Of a DNA stretch of 64,000 nucleotides, positions 1 to 12,137 are shown piece by piece. Every line of letters begins with the position of its first letter. The first letter of the stretch is position 1. The notes under the pieces were generated by a model that was given only the letters and a program-made list of their open reading frames with translations, searched no databases and was not told where the DNA came from. This stretch comes from Ursus arctos (lineage: Eukaryota > Chordata > Mammalia > Carnivora > Ursidae). Position numbers and translations under genes: made by a program. Location of the stretch: the NCBI RefSeq assembly GCF_023065955.2, contig NW_026622985.1, positions 76,993,931 through 77,057,930 on the forward strand, in the 5' to 3' direction.

Positions 1-575
1 AGAAATGGCAGCCTAAGTGACAGATGTGTCATTTTGACCACTGGCTGGTAATGTCAAATTTTCTCATGAAAGGGGAAAAGTCATTCTTCCATAAAATTAA
101 AAAATAAATGTGCTAAAGATGAATGAGCCATGGAAGATTAGAACACAGGTATAATAATTTGAACTAATTCATTCAATCCTATGTTTAATGTCTACTGCAT
201 GCCTTACACTTTGTTCAGCACAAAAGACTTAGAGCATAATCCATAATAACATGTGCATAAGTATAAAGAATATAAATTTAATTTGAAATTGAATTCTTAG
301 TGAATTTGAGGTTGTTTCTAGCATCTGGCTCTCCTGCCTCAAAAGATGATTTCATTAATTAATGGCACTTAGGAAATTCTATATTGCACTCATTGTCTCT
401 TTAGGCTGCTTACTTCTTATAAACCACTAGCTCAGTTTTTAAAGCTCTCTTTAAAGCATTTTACTTTACCAGTTAACGAGTATAGCCTAGGAGTAAAGTA
501 ATACTAGCTATGCACATTTAAAAAATGGTTTGGAGGAAAGGAGAAAAATATTTGATGAAAACAACATGGGGAATT
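1..575. other. Unassigned AT-rich sequence
   Basis: No coding exon or known repeat recognised. Bases 561-575 form the left target-site copy of the SINE that follows. Confidence 0.5.
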
Positions 576-773
576 GTTTTTTATAGATTTTATTTTGAGA
601 GTATGAGAGAACATGAGTGGGGAGTGAGGGCAGTGGGGAAAGAGTAGCAGAGGGAGAAGGAGAAATAGGCTCCCTGCGGAGCAGGGAGCCCCATGTGGGG
701 CTCAATCTCAGGACCCCAGGATCATGACCTAAGCCTAAGGCAGATGCTTAACCTACTGAGCCACCCAGGTACC
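576..773 (-). mobile_element. SINEC (carnivore tRNA-derived SINE), minus strand
   Basis: Read on the plus strand it starts with the T-rich tail (ttttttatagattttatttt), passes the GA-rich middle and 'gagcagggagcc', and ends at the inverted Pol III head 'ctgagccacccaggtacc'. The flanks carry a target duplication, acaacatggggaatt, at 561-575 and 774-788, which fixes both ends. The open frame at 508-705 is an accident of this SINE. Confidence 0.95.
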
Positions 774-816
774 ACAACATGGGGAATTTTTATTAGGAAA
801 ATCTCATCAAGCCATT

Positions 817-1226
817 TTTTTTTTAATTTAAATTCAATTATTAACATAGTATATTATTAGTTTCAGAGGTAGAGTTCAGTGATTCATCAGTCTTATATAA
901 CACCCAGTGCTCATTAAATCACATGCCCTCCTTAATGTCCATCACCCAGTTACCCATCCTTCATCCCCCTCCCCTCCAGCAACCCTCAGTTTGTTTCCTA
1001 TGATTAAGAGTTTCTTATGGTTTGTCTCCTCTGGTTTTATCTTGTTTTATTTTTTCCTCTCTTCCCCCAAGATCCTGTTTTGTTTCTTAAATTCCACATG
1101 AGTGAGATCATATGGTCATTATCTTTCTCTGACCTATTTCACTTAGCATAATACCCTCTAGTTCCATCCACATCATTGCAAATGGCAAGATTTCTTTTTT
1201 TTTTTTTTTTGATGGCTGAGTAGTAT
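817..1226 (-). mobile_element. L1 3' end, 5'-truncated, minus strand
   Basis: The reverse complement gives the last codons of L1 ORF2 (the stretch around 'ggatggaactagagggtatt', 1150-1190) followed by a carnivore L1 3' UTR with 'gagcactgggtgttatata'. The T-run at 812-824 is the inverted poly(A). A near-matching duplication (catcaagccatttt / catcaagccaatttt) flanks it at about 804-817 and 1227-1241. The open frame at 907-1101 is 3' UTR, not a gene. Confidence 0.9.
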
Positions 1227-1241
1227 CATCAAGCCAATTTT

Positions 1242-2211
1242 CGGATTATTTTAACTGTCTGATGTTAAAAAGAAAATTCCCAATATTGAAATACTAGATT
1301 TTTATTAACTTATACATAGCACATTTTCTGATGCTTCGTAGTAATTGACCTGTGCCATATTTTGAAATACGCTGTCATGGTATGAAAGTGTACCACCTTG
1401 ATAACTAAATAAAAAAGAGAAAAATAGCTTTCCTCAGCCCTCAAAGAATATTTCCCTTTTTATAATGCCAAACAAGGATTTCACAAACCTGGCCATATTG
1501 ACATTTGGGTTTGGATAATTGTTTGTTCTGGGGATTGTCCTATATATTATAGCGTGTTTAATAACTTGCCTGGCTTTCTTTCATTGCTAGATGCCAGTAG
1601 CAGCCACACAAACATGATAATCAAAACTGTCTCCAGACAAAACCAAATACTACATGAGGAGACACAATTGTCCCAAGTTGAGACTTACCTTTGCTAAGTG
1701 ATAACATTTAAGAGGCATTCAATATTAGTGAGAATTTTCCTAAATAAATTAAACTGAACGTTAAGTGGCTATTTAAATAGAGTTTATATTTATTTACTAA
1801 GAAACATTTCTTAAATTTGCACATAGAATATTTGTACCCTATATGGGACCTACTAACTCTGAGAAAAGTATCCAGACATCAGAATTAGCTTAATATTAAC
1901 TGCTAGGTATTTTTAAAGAGTTAAATGGCATGTTTGTGGGCAGGTCAATATTTTAGGTCTGTGTTATATAGATTTGGCAAACTTTATATTTTAGTACTAT
2001 TTTTTCAGGACACGAATTAGTATCCTCATATTTGAAAAATATGAACAATTATATGCAATTTACAAATATGAATGACAATATCTTCTATTAAAGTTTAAGC
2101 ATAAGTCATTTGCAGATAAAGTAATTTCAAATGCATTTACCATATAGTGATGAGAACTAATTAACATATAAATGCCTAATGTTTATACATTTCAAAATAA
2201 AAACAGAAACT
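1242..2211. other. Unassigned sequence, no gene seen
   Basis: AT-rich, stop codons in every frame, no recognisable repeat. Confidence 0.5.
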
Positions 2212-2400
2212 GGGACACCTGGGTGGCTCAGTCATTAAGTATCTGCCTTCAGCGCAGCTCATGATCCCAGGGTCCTGGGATGGAGCCCCTCATCAGTCTC
2301 CATGCTCATTAGGGAGCCTGCTTCTCTGTCTGCCTCTGTCACTACCCCTCCTCGTTCTCTCGCTCATTCTCTCACTCGAGTAAATAAAATCTTTAAAAAT
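2212..2400 (+). mobile_element. SINEC, plus strand
   Basis: Begins with the SINEC head 'gggacacctgggtggctcag', has the tRNA-like B-box area near 'catgatcccagggtcc', a pyrimidine-rich stretch (tctctctgcc type) and the tail 'aaataaaatctttaaaaat'. Several differences from the young copies suggest an older subfamily. Confidence 0.93.
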
Positions 2401-4015
2401 AAACAATAAATGGAGAAACTTTTGTTTTATATCCTTTATCTAAGCCCTACCTGCGAGGTAACTTGGATGGCCAATATTTGGTGAATGATGAACATCTGTT
2501 TATTTAATCAACAGATAGCTTTAAATTGACCTCATAGTGCCCATCACCAATCCTACAATACCCAGTCATCTGCTGAGTAAACTTTTGGCAAAGTCTTCTT
2601 CAAAGATGAAGGTGTGCAAAGTTTGAATACCAAAACATAAGACAAAGTCACTAAACGGTATAACACAAACTACACGTCTTTGAGTTCAACATGATGATTG
2701 GAGGAAAGTAAAATAAAGAGGAGGCTTGTGAGAGCAGAATCACTATCTTTCCTGCTGTCCATATAGTCTTCTGAATTTTACCATATTTCCATTATCATAT
2801 TTAAATTACCCTGCGATTAATAAGTATTGGAAAAGGGATTCCTGGTAGTCATTACTTTCCTCCAGGAAAGGAATATTATGTCATCGTGGGGAGAGAACTT
2901 CAAAATTTACATATACATGTGTGTACATGTATATATGAATTATTTTTAGAAATAGGGAGCTTATTCCTAAGCAAAACAAACATAATACATACGAGAAACT
3001 AGCTCTGTATGTAGCATCTAGCTATAATTAAAAAGTAAAATATAGGTAATTATATGATAATTAAACTTCCTTCCCTATTACTTATGAAAAATATAAGTTA
3101 CCTTGTTGATTTTCCACTTCTGGTTCTAAGATGATTAAGTAGTCACTTCACTTTCACTAAATACAATAGATCAAAATTATTTAGCCGAGAGTTATTAAAA
3201 ATCATCCAGTTTGACCCCTCACTTTATAGTGGGGGAAACCCTTCTCCAGGGAACTTACTTGACTTAAAAGCTATGGTCAGCTAATGTCTGGGATAGAAAT
3301 CTAGTGTCTTAACTATAGGCTCATTGTTCTCTATAATAGCACACTTTAGGAATCTAAAATAGCAGCCAGACGACAAGACAATGTGTAAAGATAAATTTAA
3401 TTATCCTCAAATCAGACATTAAGAATAATTTACGTGTATAAGAAATAAAGGCAAGGGAAGGTATTGACCACCAATCCATGATAGTCCCTATAAAAAGCAA
3501 TAAAAGTGACATAGTCTGTGTGTGGGCAAAGGATATATGGGAAATCTCTTTCCCTTCACTTCAATTTTGCTGTGAACCTAAAACTGCTCTAAAAAACTGT
3601 TTTAATTTAAAGGAAAAGTAACAGTCATTTCCCCTAAAATTATATTAAAGTAAAATAAAAGTAACTAGAATCACAGGTAAATATGTGGAAAGTAGTCTTA
3701 ATAGCCCTAGGAAGTGCAAGCTATACAAGTTCAGAGAAAGAACATGATCACGTTCTACAGAACGGAAAGACACCAATGACCTAGCCTAAAATGTTAGGAG
3801 GGATTTGGAAACATGGAAGGGTAGATATGCAAGAGGGGAATTCAGTGCAGGAAAAACTATTGAAATACAGCTCTATTCCTTAATTATTCTGTAGCCATAG
3901 GACTTTATTAACTACGTAGAATTATCAGGTAGCATGAACTCTACAGAGAGCTTGGGATAGAACGGAACCTAAACCTCCTATTTTAAAATAACAATAGCTA
4001 CAATTTTTATGAGAC
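2401..4015. other. Unassigned sequence, no gene seen
   Basis: No coding exon, RNA gene or clear repeat recognised. A short alternating stretch (atatacatgtgtgtacatgt) lies at 2911-2935. Confidence 0.5.
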
Positions 4016-4610
4016 CCTACTGTGGGGCAGACACTGTTCAAAGTTTATTGATATGTAACGAATCACCCACCGACAAAACAATCGACTATTTTCCATGGTT
4101 TCTGTGAGTTGGTTGGGTCTAGATGAGTGGTTCTTCTGCTCCACGTGGTGTCAGCTTTGACTACAGTTGTCTGGATGCTTAGTTCAGCTGCAGTTTCCAA
4201 GATCACTTTCTCCTACGGTTAACAGTTGGGGTTGGCTGTTGGCTGAAGCTGTTCGACAGAGCACTTTGGTTCCCCGTTCACCAGACTTCTACTTAAGGTT
4301 TGAACTTCCAATTGTACCAAGACTATGTACTAAGAAGAAATAACCCAAGCATGGAAAAGTGGAAGATTTTTTAAGAGTTTTTAAGTAATCTCTACACCCA
4401 ATGTGGGGCTTGAACTCACAACTCTAAGAGTCACATGCTCTACCAACTGAGCCAGACAGGTGCCCCCAAAACAGAAGATCACTTAAAGCGCAAGTTCAAA
4501 AGTAACACAGCATCACTTTTGCCACATCCTGTGGATCAAGGCGATTTCAGGACAGTACAGAATCTCAAAGAGAGAAAATAGATTCCACCTTTTAAGGAAA
4601 GGAAGATATA
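4016..4610 (-). mobile_element. Ancient LTR-like repeat (MLT1-class appearance), interrupted
   Basis: The left part holds the '...taacgaatcaccc...' and 'catggtttctgtgagttgg' motifs of old mammalian LTR consensus read in reverse. The right part, after the SINE at 4367-4466, continues with 'acacagcatcacttttgcc' and 'atagattccaccttt' as expected of the same element. The family name is uncertain; it could be another old LTR class. Highly diverged. Confidence 0.5.
4367..4466 (-). mobile_element. Older, shortened SINEC, minus strand
   Basis: About 100 bases: 'aatgtggggcttgaactcac', then 'agagtcacatgctctaccaa', then the inverted head 'ctgagccagacaggtgcccc'. It lacks the long GA-rich part of the other copies. 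It sits inside the old LTR-like repeat and therefore arrived later. Confidence 0.88.
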
Positions 4611-6852
4611 CAGCCATCTTTAGTCTAATAATCTTATATTAATCCAATCAGCACTCAACTCTTAAATACTCAAGCAACTTGAAGCACAAAGAGGTTAATA
4701 CATAAATTGTCCGGTTATCATAACAAATATCTGGCAGAACAAAGTATTTAAAGAAAGATGTGCTGGCACAGAGGCTTACAAACGGCATTGATATCATGCG
4801 AAACTCAAAGAATACAAATTATTTCCTAATGACAAATCAATTTGGTGTTTTCTGGTATATGTAATTTCTTCCTGTAATTAGGATTCTAGCCAACAGGAGT
4901 CCCAACTCAATTTTTTTAAAGGTATTGTGATGTTTACATGTCCCAAAACTTAATATTGCTTTAGTAGTGACTTTTCAATGATCAGTTGGTACTTACAGTT
5001 CTTTAAATACTGAAATTCCACTACATGGATAAAACAAAGCATCCATTGCAAAATTCTTAAAAAAAAAAACAAAAAAAAAACACAAAAAAACACATTTTCA
5101 GAGTTCTGAAATGTTGTCACTTCTTTTACACAAAACCGAAACATATACAGGATTTGTGAAGAATGCCACAGCTTTCAGAAATTAAATCACGGATTTCAGG
5201 ATATTGTGAATTCCATCAACATAAAAAATTAATGTAAATACAATACCACCATTTACCATTAAATAAAATGATTTTCATAGCTTTGAAAGTTTATACATTC
5301 ACTTATCCCACATTCATCTCAACCTATCTAAATCCTACCTTTTCCTCTGGTACTTTGTGTCTCATCTCTGTGGGAAGTGTCATTCAGTGTTCATAATTAT
5401 GATTCAGAGGCCCATCTCCTATGCTCAGTGGGGGCCTGGGCATAAGCCTATTGGAGCCCGGATGGTCGTTCGTGGTTTATTTGCTAGTTAACACCACTAA
5501 CACATAGGGTCCATATGGGTAGAAACTGGATCTTCCTTATTGTTTTATCTCCAGAGCAGTTCTCTGTAGCTACAGAGTTAAGTCTTGCTCTCATGTTACA
5601 TCTTCAGCAGATACATTCATTTCCTGTTTATTCTGCTCTTTTCTCTCAGTACTTATTATCTTTTTTTCTCATAAGATCATCTTTTCTATTTTACTGAATA
5701 TTCTTACAGGACCTCTCAAGTTATCCTTTATGTTATTGTTTCAATTGTCTGCTTTGTAGATTGTAAACTTGAATCTCCAAGGAATTTTTTTAATCTGCAA
5801 TGTATACTCTCATTATTTTTCACAAGTTTCCTTTAGAATAAAAATCTCCCATTCTTACTTTCCAATTTTTCACAAAATAAGTCTATTTTCCTTATGTCTG
5901 TCTTATCTCATCATGCACTAATTCCATGTGGTTCCATTTGTAAAATTTACTTAGTGCAAAATAGCATCTTCCTAAAAATTTGATTACTTATATAACTAAA
6001 ATTATCAAACTGCCCTTTTTTGTACTGGAGATGTATTTGTGAGGCCTGTATTTCCTTGTGTTTTATCCCCAAAATGAGATGAGGTTCATATAGATTATTT
6101 TTTTATAATAAATGGAAAGAGGTTATTTTTCTTGTCTTTCGTATATTCCAAATGATTTTCTTGTGACTCTTTCTTTATTCTACTGTCACGTGCCTTCATT
6201 TTAAGGAAAGAGAGGTAAGAACACTTTTGAGTTCTTTTTAGAAATAGTCTATTCATTTCAATTAATATTTACATGTATCTAGATTCAGAATATTTAAAAA
6301 GAAGTAAACACACTCTTAAGTGAGCATGTGTACTCTGGTTTTCTGTCTCTTCCTTCCTTCTCTCCCTCCTTACCATTTCTCGCTTCTCTTCCTATCCTCT
6401 TTTCTCCTTCAAAATAACACAACTACAAATGCCGAGCTTCAAGATCAAAGTGGCACATAAGTTTATTGTGAGCACTCAGTATAGCCTGTATTCATAAAGT
6501 ATTAGGAATATTCGACATCTTTGACTGACATCAAGTTACTGTAAACAAAGCAGGTATTTGAGTGAGAAAATTGCTTAAAAAAAGTACAAAAGGTATAGTT
6601 CATATGTTATTACCCATAGTCTAAATATTCATGCTCAAATACACATACAAAAAAATTCTCTAGGATCCAAAATAACTTCATATTAACTGAATTTATATTT
6701 CTTTTTCACAACTTGTTCCCAGAAGCTATATATGTAATGGCTTATGATCATCTCCAAAATGAGAAGAACCTTTAACATGGGTTTCATGCCATTGGATAAT
6801 CAAAAATTTATTGTTTGATTGCCTAGCTACACCATCTACCTCAATCATTTCC
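4611..6852. other. Unassigned sequence, no gene seen
   Basis: Contains an impure A-rich tract at 5059-5093 and a C/T-rich stretch near 6340-6400. The open frame at 5515-5697 has no family I recognise and looks like chance. Weak resemblance to L2 around 5290-5420 is not strong enough to call. Confidence 0.45.
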
Positions 6853-7030
6853 CTCTGATTTGGGCAAAATGCTTACGATCCACATTCTTCAGTTTTCCTG
6901 ATACATAAAATAAGTTAAAAGTAACTACCTCAGGGTTTTGGTGAGGAGTCAACAGGATAGTTCATGTATGTGAATTGTGTCTGTCACATCTGTACTTGTT
7001 GGACAAGTAAATGATGAGGATGATTATTAG
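6853..7030 (+). mobile_element. MIR (mammal-wide tRNA-derived SINE)
   Basis: Shows the MIR core order: 'gatttgggcaaaatgcttac', 'cagttttcctgatacataaaat', 'taactacctcagggttttgg', then the 'gaggagtcaacagg' part. Diverged as expected for a mammal-wide element. Confidence 0.87.
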
Positions 7031-7127
7031 CTGGGCTTATATTCCATGCAGTTCAACTTCTGGTTCCTCATTAGTGCACACTATTTGTTCTTATTCATAT
7101 TAATAATCTAGTATATTTACTGGAGTT

Positions 7128-7429
7128 TTCTATTCATTTTCTGGGGCTGATATAACAAAGCACCATAGACTGAATGGCTTCAGTAACTACTTTCTCCCAT
7201 TTCTGGAGGCCGGAACTCTGAGCTCAAGGTGTCAGCAATTTGGTTTCTTATGAGGCCTCTCTCCTCGCCCTGTAGACAGCAGTCTTCTTCCTGTGTCTTC
7301 ACATATGTTCCCTCCGTGTATATCCACATTCTAATTCCCTCTTATCATAAGGACATCAGTCACAGAAGACCAGGGCCCACCCTAAAGATCTCATTTTCTT
7401 TTAATACCTCTTTAAAGACCCTATCTCCA
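7128..7429 (-). mobile_element. MaLR LTR (MST/MLT1 type), part 1, minus strand
   Basis: Reads as the reverse complement of a MaLR LTR 3' half: 'gctgatataacaaagcacca', 'tagactgaatggcttcag', 'ctggaggccggaactctgag', 'ccctgtagacagcagtcttc', 'cctgtgtcttcacat'. A SINEC breaks it at 7430-7644; it resumes at 7645. Confidence 0.9.
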
Positions 7430-7644
7430 GGGGTGCCTGGGTGGCTCTTGATTTCGACTCAGGTCATGATCTCAGGGTCCTGGGATCCAGCCCTGAGTCA
7501 TCATCTGGCTCCGCACTCACTGGGGAGTCTGCTTAAGGATTCTCTCCCTCTGCCTCCTCCACCTCTTCCCCATCCCCTCTCACTCTCCTTATCTAAAATA
7601 AATAAATGAATAAATCTTTGGGAAGAACAACAACAACAACAACA
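7430..7644 (+). mobile_element. SINEC inserted inside the MaLR LTR
   Basis: Head 'ggggtgcctgggtggctc', 'ggtcatgatctcagggtcct', CT-rich part, tail 'aaataaataaatgaataaat' ending in a (caa)n run. The host LTR words 'accctatctcca' occur on both sides (7418-7429 and just after 7645), a clear target duplication. The open frame 7229-7609 runs through LTR and SINE and is not a gene. Confidence 0.96.
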
Positions 7645-7742
7645 AAAACCCTATCTCCAAATACAATCACCGTCTGAGGTCCTGGGGGTGTTAGAACTCC
7701 AGCATATGAATCTTTTGGGGGAGTAGGTAGACATAATTCATC
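7645..7742 (-). mobile_element. MaLR LTR, part 2
   Basis: Continuation of the LTR after the SINE: 'ccctatctccaaatacaatc', 'ggggtgttagaactccagca', 'tatgaatcttttgggggag'. This is the inverted 5' end of a MaLR LTR. Confidence 0.88.
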
Positions 7743-9108
7743 TAAATTATATGTGAAATCATTTTATATTTTTGAAAAGTACTAAATTGTCAACCTTAAA
7801 TTATCATGCTTACTGTCCTCTATTTGTTTAGCCTTATTTTTAAGGAATAAGTAAAAATCACAAATTCTATTACTTCCGTAATGAATGTATTTGACTTTAC
7901 CTCAAATATAACAAAGAAGAGAATCAATATGGATTCAAAACTGACATACATGAAAGAGAAGGCTCAGAGGCATATCTAAGTTTTATATTTCCACCTCCTG
8001 CAAAAATATGCCCGCGACTGACTTGGTCACAAACTAATAAAGTGTCTTCTATGTGACTAGTTTCATCCAGCCATTTGCCTAGCTCTCTCAGGTGCTCATT
8101 AAGAAATACACAACTTTGTAGTTTAAAAAAAAAAAAGTCTTTGAAAATTCAACGAATTACTAAAAATTGAACCTAGAAGTATTTAATTTTTAATAGTGTT
8201 AGTTTTTATTATCCTGTAAATATTAATCATTTCAGGGAAGTTACTGTTCTTTTCTTCTGAAGAAATCACATTATTCTGACAACAAATACCTCCTTAAAAT
8301 CCTTTTCTACAATGAAGTTAAATTCAATATTGTGTTATGGAGAATGGGCTTCATTTTCAGAATAGTTTAAATTAGACAATAGCCACTTTTCTCTAATATA
8401 TGAACCTTTAGAACTTCTATTCCTTTCAAGAATCTTACAGAATTTGAAGATAGACAGAAGCAAATATTCTTATCTACACTTTGCAGATAAACCAACTAAA
8501 CTATTCAGAGGGGCAGAAGTAGCCTAAAGTAGCAGAAGGAATTTTTAAAAATCTTCTATTCCTTTGCAATTGAAACTCCCCCCCCCCCCTCTTTTTTGGC
8601 CCCTACTCCTCTCTCATACCAGCAAAACTTTTTCTTTGCCACGTTGCTTCCAGGTGTGCAAAGCTATGGAGCAGCATCAAAGTCGCCCCATGCAGTAGCC
8701 CTAGTTTCACAAGGAATTCAGAAATCACTATGGATGGTCTTTGAACACTATCAGCTGAGAGTTTGAGATACGATTTTGCTATCTCTGCACACCCCTCGCC
8801 CACTAGAACTTGCTGAATCAACTTCCATTCATAATAAAATACTGTTTTTCAGAGAACTTTGGTGTTTGAATTAGTATCAACAAGTTTCAGTATCAGTGGC
8901 ATGCAGCCAGTTTAATTTAAAGAGATTAAGAAGGTATCAAATACATGGCTTTATTGAAGTCAACTTTAAATTCCCAAAATGGCTCAAGGTACATGCCTAT
9001 GCTTGAAAATAAGTTTCAGTGACTCTAGAGCTACGTAGTAAGCAAAATATTTGAGAAAATGATATAGAAGGCCATTTCTTACAAATTCATCCCTCTTGGT
9101 ATATTTCA
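7743..9108. other. Unassigned sequence, no gene seen
   Basis: Has a C-homopolymer of about 12 at 8578-8589. The open frame at 8603-8821 on the minus strand matches nothing I know. No repeat recognised. Confidence 0.45.
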
Positions 9109-9335
9109 GTTTTTATTTAAATTCCAGTTAGTTAACATACAGCGTAAGATTAGTTTCAGGTGTACAACATACAGACTCAGCACTTCCATACAGCACCCAA
9201 TGTCCACCACCACAAGTGCACTCCTTACCCACCGCCTCCATCACCCATCCCCCCACCCACCTCCCCTCTGCTAACCATCAGTTTGTTCTCCATAGTTAGA
9301 CTCTGTTTCTTGGTTTGCCTCCCTCTCTCTTTGGT
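9109..9335 (-). mobile_element. L1 3' UTR fragment, minus strand
   Basis: Inverted carnivore L1 3' end: 'aaattccagttagttaacat', 'agtttcaggtgtacaacata', 'gcacttccatacagcaccca', 'cccctctgctaaccatcagt', 'agactctgtttcttggtttg'. It contains only 3' UTR, so the copy is heavily 5'-truncated. Confidence 0.9.
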
Positions 9336-10639
9336 ATGAATATTAATGATGCACTAGCTGTCTGTTTCACCACAGTGAGTAATGGTTTTGTGAGGTAACA
9401 TGATCAAGAAACAATTAAAATAATTGAAGTACTGGGCAATGAAGCAATAGGTGGACATTACTAATTATTAGAGTTGACCCCATATGACCTTTGTGATAGA
9501 TGTATGCCAAAATGTCTTTGTTAATTTCTTTCAAAATCTTTTATATCCCAGTCAGCAATTAAAATAGCAACCTTCCTAGAGGAATAGGATTACTCCCAAT
9601 GTCTTTCAGTAATAAGTGCCTAAAGAAGGAATGGGGGCGTATTGCCACAACACAGTAACACATGCTTGTCCCCAGCCCTTTTTGGTTCACATTGTCCTAC
9701 AAAGTTTACCAATGAATATATCAGTTTTCTTTTTACTTGCAAGGTAGCTATCTATTTATATGCAATCATCCTTTGAGACAGTTTTATCCTTTTGAACTGA
9801 CCTTTTACTAAATTAAGTCTGGGCAAAAATAGGATCTGTAAAACCAAACTAACAAATACAGTTGGGGGGTAAAACACACACACACACGTGACATATACAC
9901 TGAAACGGAATGGGAGAAAGGGTCTTTATTTCTAGAAAATAAAGATTAGAAAACTAAAATTTGTTAATCACTAGAATTTAGTCAAGTTTATTTAAACGTT
10001 TCTGGTTGTTAAAAAATATTTAAAGTTTTATATATTAACTCTTAGGTTTGAAGGAATCATAAATATCAATTTGATTCCCACTCCCACCCTCTGTCTTGTA
10101 TTGTTTAGTTAAACCAAATTGTCTCATTTGGTTGTTATGATGACTGATAGGTGTAGATCTACAATAGATCAGCCTCATTAATAAATGCATACGTAAATTC
10201 CAAATCATGATTTTTATCTTAATCAAAACTATCTTATAGACTAAGTTTCTGCTTAAGAAACATAACAAGAATGGCACGGACTAACTACAGTGAAGTCAGA
10301 TAATCTACACGGTAACTTTTCTTGAACACATCTGAGAGCTGGGGTCACACAGAAACTGCTCGCCTGAAATCTAAGGGAAGACGGCACCACCAAGGAGGGA
10401 CGGGACAAAAGCACGGATTTACCTGGGGCAGAGCACAGCAAAAGACACAGCCAACTTACAAGTGAACTATGTGAAGCCAACTAAAACTGTTAGCAAATTG
10501 CTGCAAGTTGAACACAGGTGAACATGAAAAAGTAGAACCGTTGGAACAGAACCCGGGAACAGGAACTGATGTTGCTATTGTCACACCTCTACCAGCAGGA
10601 GCAGCTCATAAACCCTAACAAAATTCAGGAGCTTTTTGC
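9336..10639. other. Unassigned sequence, no gene seen
   Basis: A short (CA)n lies near 9877-9887. The minus-strand open frames at 10035-10277 and 10253-10480 match no family I recognise. The right part (from about 10500) may already belong to the retroviral remnant that follows. Confidence 0.4.
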
Positions 10640-11165
10640 TTGGAATCACATGTCTCAATTCTTCTAGCCAAAGAAAAACTGCTGTTTCTTTGATCTCTTA
10701 TCACCAAAAATAGAAACCCAGAGCCCATTAGACTCTTTGATACTGCCAACAGTGCAGACTCTGTGGCTGGTAGTTGCCAGTTAGAGACTCCAGTGGAACA
10801 CGGCCTCCACTTGGAGGCGCCCTTTGGAAATCAGGGCTTGTGGCTTCCCTGGCATAACTACCAATTACCCTCATTTTGAAAAGCAGCTATTAGTTTAATA
10901 CTGAACACACTTACCAAAAACTGAACACTTGACCCATGGAGGACTTGGAAAACTCCTGCCTCATACTCCCATTTTTGGGGGACGAATTCAAATTCAATGA
11001 CTAACAAACAGGGACCGGCCTCCAAAATCTTCTGTTCTCACAGAGAGATGGTATACTCAAGAATGAAGCCACCCCGCTCTCAGAGAAAACTATCTTCTGC
11101 TCTGCCACCTAAGGCCAAGCTACTGGCTCAATGGGGCCCTCAATTCACCAAAGGTCCACTCAAAC
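10640..11165 (+). pseudogene. Endogenous retrovirus pol remnant (RT end/RNase H connection)
   Basis: The plus-strand reading at 10875-10892 gives FEKQLL and, in the same frame, TEHLT at 10920-10934, the spacing seen at the RT-RNase H connection of class I-like retroviral pol. The words upstream (10820-10870) and downstream to about 11160 also look pol-like but need frame changes. Stops occur at 10896-10898 and 10902-10904, so the frame is dead. Neither LTR nor primer-binding site is visible. The retrovirus class is an inference; it is an old, non-functional fragment. Confidence 0.6.
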
Positions 11166-11352
11166 AGGTTCTGCAAAGGCCAGAGAGTAAAGATTTCAGG
11201 TGTACAGGCCGTGTGGTCTCTGAAGCAACTACTCAAGTCTGATGTTGCGAGCAACACAGATAATACACACATGAATGAGTGGCTCTGTGTTCAATAAAAC
11301 TTTGTTTACAAAAACAGCTAGACAGCCCATGATCCATAGTTCATCTCCTGTA
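11166..11352 (+). mobile_element. hAT-Charlie-type non-autonomous DNA transposon (MER3/MER58-like)
   Basis: Ordered matches to a common mammalian element: 'gccagagagtaaagatttca', 'gtgtggtctctgaagcaact', 'actcaagtctgatgttgcg', 'tggctctgtgttcaataaaa', 'ctttgtttacaaaaacagc', 'agcccatgatccatagttc'. The ends resemble hAT terminal repeats but are worn. The exact family name is from memory and uncertain; the type is fairly sure. Confidence 0.8.
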
Positions 11353-12137
11353 CTAAACACCTGGTCCTGGTTCACTGCCGTTTCAGCAAAGCAAAAACAA
11401 CTATCTAGAGCCAAAAGCAGACATGGGTAGAACTCTTATTCTGAGGCTGTTGACAATGGTTTAGCTTGGTATACAAATTGGAAAACCACAAGATGGAAAA
11501 TTATGAAATTATTTGGCAGTAATTTAGATAGCAGAGAGGATTAGTAAGCTGAACAATAAGTCAACAGAATATTTTTATTAGTGCAAGGAGAAGAGAAAGA
11601 TAGAACTGCTTAAGAGACACAGGAGGCTTGCTGAAAATGTCTCATACATGCAACTGGAATCCCAAAGTATAGGAAAGAGAATTGGTGTAATTAATATTTG
11701 GAAAAATATTGGCTGAGAATTTACAAAATGTGATAAAACATATGGAGCCCTTTAAGAAACTCTATGGATTCCAAACAGGATAATTAAAAAATAATCCCCA
11801 ACTAGTCACATCATGAAAAATCTGCTAGAAACTAAAGACTAAGATAAAACTATTAAAAGAAACTTTGGGGGGGGGGAATCACATTATGTACAAAGTAAAA
11901 AAACATAGAAGCTTTTTCATAGAAACAATAAAAGACAATTGAATGTCCTCTTTAAAGTACTCTATAATCCACTGTTTTCTATGTTTCTCGACTCTTCCTT
12001 ATGGAAGATTATTCTTTTCTATGGTCCCCTTGGCCCCTCTCTATGAAGAGAGGCATGGGAAACATTCTTTTATGGGAGGTTAACAGCAGGATTCTCAGTG
12101 AAATTCTTGCTTCACCCAACAGGAGTCTTAAAGCCCT
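11353..12137. other. Unassigned sequence, no gene seen
   Basis: G-run of 10 at 11867-11876 ('ctttggggggggggaatc'). No repeat or exon recognised. Confidence 0.45.

Noticed and set aside
2212..2300. Functional tRNA gene in SINE heads
   Set aside because: The SINEC heads are tRNA-derived with A/B-box-like words but do not fold as intact tRNAs and are followed by SINE bodies.
7229..7609. 126-codon plus-strand open frame
   Set aside because: Made of inverted MaLR LTR plus SINEC sequence; the ends fall inside the two repeats.
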